Shown: positions 40,470 through 49,025 of the stretch, piece by piece | Layout of the letters: every line of letters begins with the position of its first letter | How positions within the stretch are numbered: position 1 is the first letter of the stretch | From: Paenibacillus cymbidii | GTDB lineage: Bacteria; Bacillota; Bacilli; Paenibacillales; NBRC-103111 | DNA: 64,000 nucleotides | Reading direction: 5' to 3' | Assembly (NCBI RefSeq): GCF_004764705.1 | Contig: NZ_SHLX01000026.1 | Location: forward strand, 62,001 to 126,000 | The notes under the pieces: generated by a model | Database searches by the model: none | What the model was told of the DNA's origin: nothing | The model's input: only the letters and a program-made list of their open reading frames with translations | Translations under genes and position numbers: made by a program

Positions 40470-40667
40470 CGAAATAGTCCATGAAAAATGGCTTATTGCC
40501 TCCATATCGGCCGTCTCTTCAAAAATAACCAGTGAAAACACTGGTTATTTGGGCGAAACGGCCCCAAACCGGGCAAATTCACACAAATAGCCAGTGAAAT
40601 CACTGGCTATTTAGAAGCGACTGCCCATTTTTAACGAAATAGGCCATAAAAGATGGCCTATTTCGCG
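40470..40667. repeat. four-hairpin cassette, copy V (inverted)
   Basis: Hairpins start at 40470, 40521, 40584 and 40634 (offsets 51, 63, 50). The order of CCAGTG variants is reversed relative to copies II-IV and VI, so this copy lies in the opposite orientation. It sits in a convergent gap, 3 bp before the transglutaminase stop. Confidence 0.85.
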
Positions 40668-40669
40668 CG

Positions 40670-41533
40670 CTAATCCTCCACTCGCCGCACATCGACGAGC
40701 ACTTCCAGCCGCTGTTCACCCGTACCGCGGTACACGCCCTTCACCGGCACGATGTCCGGATAGTCGCGGCCGTGACCGAGCTTGACGTAACGCCCGTCGA
40801 TCGTCGCGTCGTTCGTCGGGTCGAAGCCGCGCCAGCCCGCGCCGGGCACAAACGCCTCGATCCAGGCATGCGACGCCTGCTCGAAGTCGGCGCTGCCCCC
40901 TTGCAAATCGCCGACAAAATGATAGCCGCTCACATAACGGGCCGGAATGCCGCGGTACCGGCAAACGGCGAGCATCAAGTGGGCAAAATCCTGGCAAACG
41001 CCGCGGCCGAGCCGGAGCATTTCGTCCACCTGCGTACGCACATGCGTCGCTTGCGGGTCGTAAACGAACTCGCCCTTGATGGTCAGCGACAGCTTCCGCA
41101 GCCAGGCGTACACCCCGTCGTCCAACGAGCCGATGCCGGCGGCGAATTGCCGCACTTCGGGTGTCGCTGACGTATACGGTGTCGGCAACAAATATTCCGC
41201 ATAGCGGTTATGCGTCGACTCGTCGTCGATCCAGCGCCGCTCCTCCTCCGGCGTCATCCCGTTGTCCGGCGAAGGACCGCTGTTTTCCGTAACGACGGTG
41301 GTCGTCGTGCGGATCATGAGCTGGCGGTGCGGCTTATTGACGGTAAACGCATGCACCCGGTTGCCGAAATAGTCTTCGTACGTGAACAAAGACGCATTCG
41401 GCTCAATCGCAATCGCCTGGCTGTAGCAGGACTGGCGGCTGTTCGTCCGCGGCGTCAGCCGAATTTCATTGACACTGTCCGTCACCGGCTCGGCATACGT
41501 ATACCGGGTCACATGGGAAATTTCGAGCTTCAT
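40670..41533 (-). CDS. transglutaminase-like family protein
   Basis: 287 residues; ATG at 41533 after GGGAGGCCAGC, overlapping the upstream stop (ATGA). The N-terminal beta domain (LEISHVTRYTYAEPVTDSVN) precedes the transglutaminase core with catalytic Cys in GRGVCQDFAHLMLAVCR, His in ASHAWIEAFVPGAGWRGFDP and Asp in DPTND. It forms an operon with the alpha-E and ATP-grasp genes. This trio is a known conserved cluster, predicted from comparative genomics to make or modify a peptide or amide-linked product. The actual product is not known. Confidence 0.93.
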   Translation of the reverse strand: MKLEISHVTRYTYAEPVTDSVNEIRLTPRTNSRQSCYSQAIAIEPNASLFTYEDYFGNRVHAFTVNKPHRQLMIRTTTTVVTENSGPSPDNGMTPEEERRWIDDESTHNRYAEYLLPTPYTSATPEVRQFAAGIGSLDDGVYAWLRKLSLTIKGEFVYDPQATHVRTQVDEMLRLGRGVCQDFAHLMLAVCRYRGIPARYVSGYHFVGDLQGGSADFEQASHAWIEAFVPGAGWRGFDPTNDATIDGRYVKLGHGRDYPDIVPVKGVYRGTGEQRLEVLVDVRRVED

Positions 41534-42486
41534 GCGCTGGCCTCCCGAGCGCGAAAAAACGTCGTCGCAATCGCCACCCCAAGCTGCTGGCAAGATGCCA
41601 GCATTCCTTGCAGCAAGCCGTCCAACAGCTCCGGCTGCATATCTTCCCGGTCGAGGCAGGCAAGATCGGCGTTCGCCTTGGCCGCAAGCCGGATCGCCTT
41701 GTCGTGCGGCGATTCGGAGGCGCCGTCCGCAAGCGCGATGCCGCGCAAATGGCCGTCCAACTCGCGAAACGCGAACCGCACCGAACGCGGAAACGCCGCG
41801 CCGCGGATCAGGAAGTCGACGATCGCCTCGATCGATACGGCATCGGCATAGTACCGGCGAAACGCCTGGTAACCGCTGACCGACTTGAGCACCGCCAGCA
41901 AATACGGATAAGCGGAAGCGCCATCCTCCCGCGCCGCCCGGTGGACGGATTGAATGATGCGCACCGTGTTCTCCGCCCGCTCCAGGCAGCGGCCGCATTC
42001 GATCAGATGCCATTCGTTCTCGCGCAGCATGACCGACATTTCCATGCCGTAGAACAGCCCGGTCCACTCCTTGATCCGCCTGTAAAACTGATGCGGCGAC
42101 TCGCCGACGATATCGCCGATCTGCTGCTCTCGCAGCCACAAATAAAACGTGTTAAGCACGTCCCACAGCTCGCTCGGCACTTTTTCGCGGAGCGTGCGGA
42201 TGTTGTTGCGGGCGTTGCTGATGCACGACAGCATCGAGTTGGCGTTCCCTTTGTCCAGCGTCATGTAGGCAAGCACGTCCCGCTCCGTAAAAGCGGCGCC
42301 GTATTGCTGCGTATAATCGGCATGGCTGCCGAGCGCCTCGACAATGCGCGACCATTTGAGATCGGACGGCGAAACGTCGTTTTCCTGCTGGATATGGTAG
42401 TGCACATCGATCAGCCGCGCATGATTTTCCGCCCGCTCCGTATAGCGCCCCACCCAAAACAAAGCTTCCGCGTTTCGGTTCAGCAT
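41530..42486 (-). CDS. alpha-E domain protein
   Basis: 318 residues, all-helical. Start MLNRNAEALFWVGRYTERAE is the signature of the family. ATG follows GGGGGATGACGT. Alpha-E proteins always travel with circularly permuted ATP-grasp and transglutaminase-like genes, as here, and are assumed to assist them; no enzymatic motif is evident. Coupled to the downstream gene by ATGA. Confidence 0.93.
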   Translation of the reverse strand: MLNRNAEALFWVGRYTERAENHARLIDVHYHIQQENDVSPSDLKWSRIVEALGSHADYTQQYGAAFTERDVLAYMTLDKGNANSMLSCISNARNNIRTLREKVPSELWDVLNTFYLWLREQQIGDIVGESPHQFYRRIKEWTGLFYGMEMSVMLRENEWHLIECGRCLERAENTVRIIQSVHRAAREDGASAYPYLLAVLKSVSGYQAFRRYYADAVSIEAIVDFLIRGAAFPRSVRFAFRELDGHLRGIALADGASESPHDKAIRLAAKANADLACLDREDMQPELLDGLLQGMLASCQQLGVAIATTFFRAREASA

Positions 42487-42544
42487 ACGTCATCCCCCAT
42501 TTCAAATGATCGTTCCATTCGCACGGCTCATTTCGCTCCCGGCC

Positions 42545-44002
42545 TTACCTGGCCATCACCCACGTATCCTTGCAGCCGCCGCCTTGCGACGAATTGACGA
42601 CGAGCGAACCTTCCTTGAGCGCGACCCTGGTCAGTCCGCCCGGGATCACGTGGGCCCCGTCGCCGTCCGACAGCACGAACGCACGCAGATCGATGTGGCG
42701 AGGGACCATGGCGCCGCCAAGCATCACCGGCGCCCGCGACAGCTTCATCGTCGGTTGGGCGATATACCGGCCCGGCTCGCGGCGAATCGCCTCGGCGAAC
42801 GCGGCGATTTCCAGCTGCGTGGCGGCGGGACCGATCAGCATGCCGTAACCGCCGGAGAGCGACGTCTCCTTGACGACCATACGCGGCAAGTTGGCGAGCA
42901 CATAATCGCGCTCCTCCTGGCGGGACATAATGTACGTCGGCACGTTGCGCAAAATCGGCTCTTCGCCCAAATAGAAACGGATCATGTCCGGCACGTAAGC
43001 GTAGACGGCTTTATCGTCGGCGACACCGGTGCCCGGCGCGTTGGCAATAGCGACATTGCCCGCACGGTAAGCGTTCATCAGGCCGGCGACGCCGAGCAGC
43101 GAGTCGGGGCTGAACGCAAGCGGATCGAGGTAATCGTCGTCCAGCCGGCGGTAAATGACGTCCACCTGCTGCAGCCCTTTGATGCCGCGCATGTAAATTT
43201 TATGGTCCTTGGCGACAAGATCGCGCCCTTCGACGAGATGGATGCCCATCTGCTGGGCGAGAAACGTATGCTCGAAATAGGCGGAGTTGTAAGGCCCCGG
43301 CGTCAGCAGCGCGATGACCGGATCCGGTTTGCCGGACGGCGCCAGCTTGCGGAGCGAACGCAGAAACACGTTCAGGCTGATCTCGACGTCGCGGACCGCG
43401 CAGGAAAACATCAGTTCCGGCAGCAGCTGGCTCACCAGCGTTCGGCTTTTGTACAAGTAGGAGAAGCCGGACGGCGTCCGCAAATTGTCCTCCAGCACGT
43501 AATAGTCGCCCTGCTCGTCGCGGATCAGATCGATGCCCGCCGTCGTCATGTACACATTGCCCGGCACATGCAGGCCCGCCATCTCCGGGCGGAAATATTT
43601 GTTCGCGATAATCATCGCGCGCGGCACGACGCCATCGCGGATAATCCGCTGCTCGTGGTAAATGTCGCGGACGAACCGATTGAGCGCCTCGATGCGCTGC
43701 TTCAGCCCTTTCTCCAGCATCTCCCACTCCGCTTTCGGAATGACGCGCGGAATAAAATCGAACGGAATCGTCCGCTCCAGCGGCTCCGATTGATCCGGGC
43801 TGTATAGCGTGAACGTGATGCCTTCCTCCAGCATGCGCCGGTCCATCGCCGCCTGACGGGCGGTGAGATCGGCTTCCTTCATCCGGCCAAATCTGCGATA
43901 CACTTCCTCGTAGTGGACGCGAACCGAGTGATCCCTTTCGAACATTTCGTCGTAAAACGTTGCGGCGTCGTAAGAGAACCATTGCGCTTGTGCCGTAGAC
44001 AT
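42545..44002 (-). CDS. circularly permuted type 2 ATP-grasp protein
   Basis: 485 residues; ATG at 44002 after GGGGAGGCG. Features include YDEMFERDHSVRVHYEEVYR, PFDFIPRVIPKAEWEMLEKG, MTTAGIDLIRDEQGDYYVLE followed by DNLRTPSGFSY, and the C-terminal LVVNSSQGGGCKDTWVM. ATP-grasp ligases join a carboxylate to an amine via acyl phosphate. First gene of the three-gene operon; a strong promoter lies about 155 bp upstream. Confidence 0.94.
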   Translation of the reverse strand: MSTAQAQWFSYDAATFYDEMFERDHSVRVHYEEVYRRFGRMKEADLTARQAAMDRRMLEEGITFTLYSPDQSEPLERTIPFDFIPRVIPKAEWEMLEKGLKQRIEALNRFVRDIYHEQRIIRDGVVPRAMIIANKYFRPEMAGLHVPGNVYMTTAGIDLIRDEQGDYYVLEDNLRTPSGFSYLYKSRTLVSQLLPELMFSCAVRDVEISLNVFLRSLRKLAPSGKPDPVIALLTPGPYNSAYFEHTFLAQQMGIHLVEGRDLVAKDHKIYMRGIKGLQQVDVIYRRLDDDYLDPLAFSPDSLLGVAGLMNAYRAGNVAIANAPGTGVADDKAVYAYVPDMIRFYLGEEPILRNVPTYIMSRQEERDYVLANLPRMVVKETSLSGGYGMLIGPAATQLEIAAFAEAIRREPGRYIAQPTMKLSRAPVMLGGAMVPRHIDLRAFVLSDGDGAHVIPGGLTRVALKEGSLVVNSSQGGGCKDTWVMAR

Positions 44003-44157
44003 GTGAACGCCTCCCCTCTTTCGAACGCGCGATCGGACTGCTGCCGCCATGCACGAAAGTTATATGTTAATTTATATTACACATAAGTAACAATTCCATT
44101 CCTGATCGACCTATTTTCCCGTGAAATATGCAGTTGAATGCCCTATCTTTACCCAAT

Positions 44158-44186
44158 ATCATATGCAATTCCGAATTATATGTCAA
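44158..44186 (-). promoter_or_regulatory. sigma-A promoter of the ATP-grasp operon
   Basis: On the minus strand TTGACA (44186-44181), a 17-bp spacer, then TATGAT (44163-44158). AT-rich DNA runs from here to the start codon, giving a leader of about 150 nt. The rest of the 302-bp gap holds only the chemoreceptor terminator. Confidence 0.75.
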
Positions 44187-44240
44187 CTATTCTTACATAT
44201 TATTCGGAACTTTGGCAACTTGTCGCGTGTGGGACAGACA

Positions 44241-44270
44241 GCAAATAACCCCGCGGTTTGCGCCGCGGGG
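44241..44270 (-). terminator. terminator of the chemoreceptor gene
   Basis: CCCCGCGG, 6-nt loop, CCGCGGGG, then TTATTTGC on the minus strand, about 35 bp after the stop. Confidence 0.8.
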
Positions 44271-44304
44271 CGGGAGTTCGCTTTTGACTCCAAAGCAGGC
44301 TCGA

Positions 44305-45825
44305 TTACGCAATAATTTGCTGCAAATTCGTTTCGACGCGTTTGATGCTGCCGAGGCTGTTCCGGTTCGTCTGCAGCAGCGACAGCAGCGTGGCGGACAG
44401 CTGCTCCAGCGTAGCGGAAGCTTCCTCGCTGACGGAGGCGAGGTGGTTCGTCGAATCGCCGATCGCCGCCGACGATTCGCCTACCTGCGACATCAATACG
44501 TTTTGCTTCGCGGCCAGCTCCTGCAGCAAGGAAACGGCGGACGAAATCAATTCGAACGAACGCTGCGTCCGCTGCGTCGTTTCGCTGCTTTCCTGCATGC
44601 GCTGCGCCGCTTGCTCGATTTTGCCGCGGGTTACGCTCGTTTGGGTGGTGAAATCGGCAATTTGCCGGGAAATGTGTTCCGCCGAACGTGCCGTCATGTC
44701 GGCCAGCTTGCGGATTTCCGCGGCGACGACGGCGAAGCCTTTGCCGTTCTCGCCCGCGCGTGCGGCTTCGATGCCGGCGTTAAGCGACAGCAAGTTCGTC
44801 TGTCTGGCGATGCTCTGAATCGTTTCGCTGATCCGGTTCGTTTCGTCTAGCCGTTCGATCAGATGCACGAATTCGGCCGCCATATCGTCCATGTCCCGTT
44901 TGAACGCCGCCGTATTGCCGGTCAACTCTATCATCTGGCGTTTGCCTTCCTCGGAGACGCCGGAAGCTTCTTGCGACTTCTGCAGCAGCTCCCGGAACGT
45001 AGCCGACATCTCCGCAATCAACGAACCCATCTGGCGGATCGATTCGTTGATCGACAGCGTCGAATCCACCTGAACGCCCGCACCTGCCGCGATCTCCTGG
45101 AACGCAACGTTCATTTCCGCGAAGGAGCTGTCATTCTCTTCGCCGGACCGGGTTATGCCGCCGATCAAACCGGTCACCGCCGTCACATTGCCGAGCAGCG
45201 CCTCCTTCTGCTCCCGCTGCTGCGCCAGCAGCCGCTCGGTTTCGAGCCTCGCTTGCTCCATACGCTTCATCAATCCGTTGGACACGAAATACAGGCAGAA
45301 GAACAAAGTGGAAATGAGCAAATAGTAAATCATATAGGTCGATTGCTGCTGGTCCGTGATGCCGAGCTCGTCCTTCATGCCGAACAGCATGTACAGCATC
45401 AAACCGAAGCCATACAAAGAGCCGAGCAGCAAGATGCGCACATTCATGAAGATGAGCGACATGACGACAAGGTAGTAGACGGAAAATACATTGGTTATGT
45501 TCGGATCCATCGTGACACTGATCATTGTGGAAATGCCTGTGCCGATAATGGCCAAATAGCCCATGCCGCCGATGAACCGGCGAAAATAATGCAGCAGCGC
45601 ATAAAGTGCAAGCGAACACGGCTGGACCGTCATGACGGCCACCGTCGAGCCGCTCATGTCCTTCGTGCCGCTTGTCGCCAAACTGACCGCGATCAGCAGC
45701 GTCGTAATGAGCATGGCGATCAGCACGACGAAATTGCGCCGGTACATGTCCCGTTCCCTCAATGTAAGCGATTCCAACGACTTCCGGTAAAACGCTTTGT
45801 TTCCTGCGGTTTGCACTTCTGCCAT
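44305..45825 (-). CDS. methyl-accepting chemotaxis-type protein
   Basis: 506 residues; ATG at 45825 after AAAGGAGATGG. Six hydrophobic segments (about 33-210) replace the usual periplasmic sensor, so it may sense from within the membrane. A signalling domain follows, with hairpin tip region [20 protein letters not shown] and then [20 protein letters not shown]. Expected to bind CheA/CheW. No chemotaxis genes are adjacent; the ligand is unknown. Confidence 0.93.
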   Translation of the reverse strand: MAEVQTAGNKAFYRKSLESLTLRERDMYRRNFVVLIAMLITTLLIAVSLATSGTKDMSGSTVAVMTVQPCSLALYALLHYFRRFIGGMGYLAIIGTGISTMISVTMDPNITNVFSVYYLVVMSLIFMNVRILLLGSLYGFGLMLYMLFGMKDELGITDQQQSTYMIYYLLISTLFFCLYFVSNGLMKRMEQARLETERLLAQQREQKEALLGNVTAVTGLIGGITRSGEENDSSFAEMNVAFQEIAAGAGVQVDSTLSINESIRQMGSLIAEMSATFRELLQKSQEASGVSEEGKRQMIELTGNTAAFKRDMDDMAAEFVHLIERLDETNRISETIQSIARQTNLLSLNAGIEAARAGENGKGFAVVAAEIRKLADMTARSAEHISRQIADFTTQTSVTRGKIEQAAQRMQESSETTQRTQRSFELISSAVSLLQELAAKQNVLMSQVGESSAAIGDSTNHLASVSEEASATLEQLSATLLSLLQTNRNSLGSIKRVETNLQQIIA

Positions 45826-46070
45826 GTGCGCCATCTCCTTTAATGTACGGAAGCTGTTGGAATGAATCTTTCGAACGCTATCATTATCATTCACAAGATT
45901 CGACTTCATTCGCCGGATTCCTGCATGTTGCGTCAACTAATGATACGTTCCCGCGAGGCACGGTTACTGTTTCGCAACCTGCCGATGCGGTTAAGTACAT
46001 ACCGAGTTCGACAAGCTTGATTCCCACGATCCATACCGCCGCAGAGCGGGAAAGAAAGGTGGTGAACGCC

Positions 46071-46238
46071 ATGCTCGGATGGGCGCTGATGTTTTTCGTC
46101 ATCGCGATTATTGCCGGTATTTTCGGGTTTTTCGGCATCGCGGCGGCGGCTGCTGGTATCGCCAAAATTTTGTTCGTTGCGTTCCTGGTGCTGTTCGTCA
46201 TTTTCCTGATTTTGGGCAGAAGAACCCGCGTGAACTGA
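46071..46238 (+). CDS. DUF1328 small membrane protein (YtjA-like)
   Basis: 55 residues; ATG at 46071 with AAAGGTGG upstream. Two hydrophobic stretches, [20 protein letters not shown] and then [20 protein letters not shown], end in GRRTRVN. DUF1328 proteins are tiny stress-linked inner membrane proteins. It precedes the YflT-like gene by 57 bp, and both may belong to the general stress response. Confidence 0.88.
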   Translation: MLGWALMFFVIAIIAGIFGFFGIAAAAAGIAKILFVAFLVLFVIFLILGRRTRVN

Positions 46239-46295
46239 TGCATGCGGCAACATGCCGCACAGCAAACCGAATCGACTGAAACGGAGGAATGTGCC

Positions 46296-46703
46296 ATGAA
46301 CGAGTACACGGCCGTACACACAGTAAGCAGCGTGATGGAAGCGCGAGAAACGATCAATGAACTGATGAGAAGCGGCTATTCGCTGGAAAATATTTTTGTG
46401 CTGACGCATGACAAGGACCGGACCGAACATGTCGCGAAAAGCACGAATGCCGAAACGATCGGCACATCGGAGGAAGGCGTCCTGACAACGATCGCCAACT
46501 GGTTTCGTTCCACGGGGGACGAGCTGCGGGCCAAAATGCGGGCGCTCGGCGTCTCCCGGGAGCGCGCCGAATTTCTCGAAAGCGAAATGGACCAAGGGAG
46601 AATCGTCATTCTCGCCTGGAGAGGCGGCCGGGAATACCACGGCGAGGAGTTCGACGATACGATTCGTTATTATCCTCCCTACTCGCCGTCGCTCAGACGG
46701 TGA
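46296..46703 (+). CDS. general stress protein 17M-like (YflT)
   Basis: 135 residues; ATG at 46296 after CGGAGGAATG. The N-terminal half (VHTVSSVMEARETINELMRS, YSLENIFVLTHDKDRTEHVA) matches the YflT/Heat_induc_N-type domain. Small and soluble; in Bacillus the relative is sigma-B controlled. Function unknown. Ends before a strong bidirectional terminator. Confidence 0.85.
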   Translation: MNEYTAVHTVSSVMEARETINELMRSGYSLENIFVLTHDKDRTEHVAKSTNAETIGTSEEGVLTTIANWFRSTGDELRAKMRALGVSRERAEFLESEMDQGRIVILAWRGGREYHGEEFDDTIRYYPPYSPSLRR

Positions 46704-46728
46704 GACGAACCGCCGGCTTGCCTTGCCT

Positions 46729-46767
46729 AACAGAAAGAGGAGGGTTCCCCCTCCTCTTTCTGTTTGC
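46729..46767. terminator. strong bidirectional terminator
   Basis: AACAGAAAGAGGAGGG / CCCTCCTCTTTCTGTT is a perfect 16-bp stem with loop TTCC, followed by TTTG, in the convergent gap between the yflT-like and sleB-like genes. Confidence 0.9.
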
Positions 46768-46816
46768 GACATGCCGCCAGCCGGCATCGTCGTTCGCTGC
46801 CGCCCGCGCGAATGCG

Positions 46817-47242
46817 TCACGTTTCGTAAATATGCGCGCATTCCTCGGGAGTCGGCTGGTAGAAGCAATGCTTTTTGAAACGGCCGACGAGCGGTTGGTT
46901 GTACCAGGTGTCCGGGCACTCGCCCTCCGGCCGGAAATACCACAGGCTGTATTCGGCAGGCCAGCTTCGTTCTCCATTGACGGAACGCCGGGCCAGCCGC
47001 TTCTCTCTGTCTCTGGCGCTCTGGTAGAAGTAACCGTGCTGCACCGCCTCGAACGCATGCTCCTGGTAAATCATTTCGGGAATGGTGCGCAGGTTTTTGA
47101 AATCGGAGCAGTTCGAGCGGATCCGGTTGATGCCGACGCTGCCGACGTGCAGCATGCCTTGCTCGCCTTCGCCTTCCGCCTCCGCCCGCAGCAGCCGCGC
47201 CAGCATATCGATATCGGATTGGCGCGCTTTGACAACGGCCAT
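46817..47242 (-). CDS. SleB/CwlJ-type cell wall hydrolase
   Basis: 141 residues, a bare Hydrolase_2 domain without signal peptide or PG-binding domain, as in CwlJ. ATG after GGGGGAGGTG. The catalytic Glu lies in LARLLRAEAEGEGEQGMLHV; other conserved parts are VGINRIRSN, EMIYQEHAFEAVQHGYFYQS and SLWYFRPEGECPDTWYNQPL. Such lytic enzymes open the spore cortex in germination. Start and context support a monocistronic sporulation gene. Confidence 0.9.
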   Translation of the reverse strand: MAVVKARQSDIDMLARLLRAEAEGEGEQGMLHVGSVGINRIRSNCSDFKNLRTIPEMIYQEHAFEAVQHGYFYQSARDREKRLARRSVNGERSWPAEYSLWYFRPEGECPDTWYNQPLVGRFKKHCFYQPTPEECAHIYET

Positions 47243-47328
47243 CGTTTCACCTCCCCCTCCAGGCTTACGTTAGTATATTAGGCAAACGGCCGATGGGTTC
47301 GCGCCCGCGGGCGCGTTTTTTGCACGGG

Positions 47329-47353
47329 AAAAAGCCGCCCCTTGCGGGACGGC
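47329..47353 (-). terminator. terminator of the SPFH/NfeD operon
   Basis: On the minus strand GCCGTCCC, GCAA loop, GGGGCGGC, then TTTTTCCC, about 25 bp after the SPFH stop. Confidence 0.8.
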
Positions 47354-47377
47354 CGCTGTTTCGCCAAACGATCCGGA

Positions 47378-48310
47378 CTATTTGCCGTCCTTCGTTTTGA
47401 ACATTTCGCCGATGGCGCCGATGCTGCCGAGCGTCTCGATCGCCTTGGTCGGCAGGAACACTTTGTTCGCCGGGCCTTTGGCGATTTCGTCCAGCGCTTC
47501 GAGCGAACGGTACGCCAGCACGTTCTCGTCGAGCCCCGCCGCGCGCAGCAGCTCGATCCGAACCTTCTCCGCCTCGGCGACCGCCTGGATCGCCTTCGCC
47601 TGGCCGAGCGCCTCCAGCTCCTGCGCCTGGCGCAAGCCTTCCGCTTCGCGGATGCGCGCTTCCTTGTCGCCTTCGGCTTTCAAAATTTTGCTCTGCTTGT
47701 CGCCTTCCGCGCGCAGAATCATGTCCTGCTTCGCCGCTTCCGCTTCCAGCACGATGGCGCGCTTGCTGCGCTCCGCCTTCATCTGCTTATCCATCGCGTC
47801 CTGAATGTCGGACGGCGGCTTGATGTCGATGACTTCGACGCGTTCGATACGTACGCCCCACTTCTCGGTCGCTTCGTCAAGCGCAAGACGAATTTCGGAT
47901 GAAATTTTTTCCCGGCCGGACAGCGTTTCGTCCAGCTCCAGCTTGCCGATAATTTGCCGCATCGTCGCCGTACTGATGTTGCGCACCCCGTACACATAGT
48001 CGGAAATGCCGTACGTTGCCTGCTCCGGACCAACGACCTGATAGAAGATGATCGTGTCGATCTGCACCTGCACGTTGTCCTTCGTGATGACCGTTTGCGG
48101 CGGCACGTTCGCCTGCTGGATGCGCAGGTCGTGGTACGTGCGGACGTGGTCGATGATCGGAACGAGCAGGTTGAGCCCCGGCGTCAACAGCCGGTTGAAC
48201 TTGCCGAGCCGTTCGACGACGCCGACGCGCTGCTGCGGCACAATTTTGATCGTGAGGGCGATGAAGACGATGACGAGAACCAGGATGATGATGGCAATGG
48301 TGTAGCCCAT
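47378..48310 (-). CDS. SPFH/Band 7 domain protein (paraslipin/QmcA-like)
   Basis: 310 residues. One N-terminal TM (1-22) and the SPFH domain (RVGVVERLGKFNRLLTPGLN, VIDIKPPSDIQDAMDKQMKA) are followed by a long charged coiled coil with EAE and EGDKQ repeats (about 180-270). Membrane microdomain scaffold with its NfeD partner upstream (3-bp gap), the usual pairing. Confidence 0.94.
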   Translation of the reverse strand: MGYTIAIIILVLVIVFIALTIKIVPQQRVGVVERLGKFNRLLTPGLNLLVPIIDHVRTYHDLRIQQANVPPQTVITKDNVQVQIDTIIFYQVVGPEQATYGISDYVYGVRNISTATMRQIIGKLELDETLSGREKISSEIRLALDEATEKWGVRIERVEVIDIKPPSDIQDAMDKQMKAERSKRAIVLEAEAAKQDMILRAEGDKQSKILKAEGDKEARIREAEGLRQAQELEALGQAKAIQAVAEAEKVRIELLRAAGLDENVLAYRSLEALDEIAKGPANKVFLPTKAIETLGSIGAIGEMFKTKDGK

Positions 48311-48313
48311 TTG

Positions 48314-48745
48314 TCATTCTCCTTCCGATTGGTATACTTCGAGTACGGTAGAACTGCGCGAAACGACAATGACGGTTGCTCCGGACGCCAGCGGCTCCGG
48401 CGACTTCGCGCTCCACGTTTCGCTGCCGACCTTGACGATGCCCATCCGGTCCGGCCCGATCGCTTCAACGACAACGCCGTGCTTGCCGACCAACTCGTCG
48501 ATCGCATCGCGGAAACCGCGAGATCCGCGGAAACGGCGCGTCAGCGGCTTCGATAACAGCGTCAGGGCGACTGCCACCGCGCAGCCGACGATCACCTGCA
48601 CGGCAAAAGCATCGGGCACAATCAGCGCGACAATCGCGGCAACCAGCGCGCCTACTCCAAGCCATAACAAATAAAACGTAAGCGTCAACATTTCCGCTAC
48701 CAGCAGCACGCCGGCGACGATCAGCCAGATAACCCACAGTTGCAT
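48314..48745 (-). CDS. NfeD-like membrane protein
   Basis: 143 residues; ATG at 48745 (MQLWVIWLIVAGVLLVAEML). Three or four TM helices (about 5-75) precede a C-terminal OB-fold domain (IDELVGKHGVVVEAIGPDRM, GIVKVGSETWSAKSPEPLAS). Short NfeD type without the protease domain. Functions with the SPFH protein encoded next. Confidence 0.93.
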   Translation of the reverse strand: MQLWVIWLIVAGVLLVAEMLTLTFYLLWLGVGALVAAIVALIVPDAFAVQVIVGCAVAVALTLLSKPLTRRFRGSRGFRDAIDELVGKHGVVVEAIGPDRMGIVKVGSETWSAKSPEPLASGATVIVVSRSSTVLEVYQSEGE

Positions 48746-48839
48746 GACCCATGACCGCCTTTCTTCGGAAAATCGTGGATGACTCCGACTCTCTACTACT
48801 ATTCGCGAAGAACGGACAACTTTCCTTTTCTTTTTCCTA

Positions 48840-49000
48840 GGGTGTGTCTGAAAACTCCGAGGATAGCAGATTTGGCCGAATTTTCGTCCCATGCAAGGAA
48901 GTTTTGTGCAGGCTTACCGGGGGTAAGTCAAACAAAACTGACGCAGCAGGGGGCGAAAAGGCGGTGAAAGATGCCTCCGAGCGGGTTTTCAGACACGCCC
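48840..49000. mobile_element. 161-bp MITE-like palindromic element
   Basis: GGGTGTGTCTGAAAAC at one end and GTTTTCAGACACGCCC at the other form terminal inverted repeats. Inner parts also pair (CTCCGAGG with CCTCCGAG; GTTTTG...GCTTACC with GGTAAG...CAAAAC), so the whole element can fold as one imperfect hairpin. No coding capacity. No clear target duplication was seen. A copy of one end recurs at 62068-62082. Confidence 0.7.
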
Positions 49001-49025
49001 AAATTGGCATTTCGGAAAAAAAACG

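Larger units (their letters stand above)
39601..40669. other. 1.07-kb intergenic region, repeats only
   Basis: Holds an inverted repeat with direct repeats (39613-39706), the TATCCC-type repeat (39829-39974), a degenerate tandem array (40229-40402) and cassette V. No frame with a ribosome site and protein-like composition was found. Confidence 0.65.

Noticed and set aside
47301-47323. GCGCCCGCGGGCGC followed by T6 as a plus-strand terminator
   Set aside because: No plus-strand gene ends there; both flanking genes are on the minus strand, so it is not assigned.
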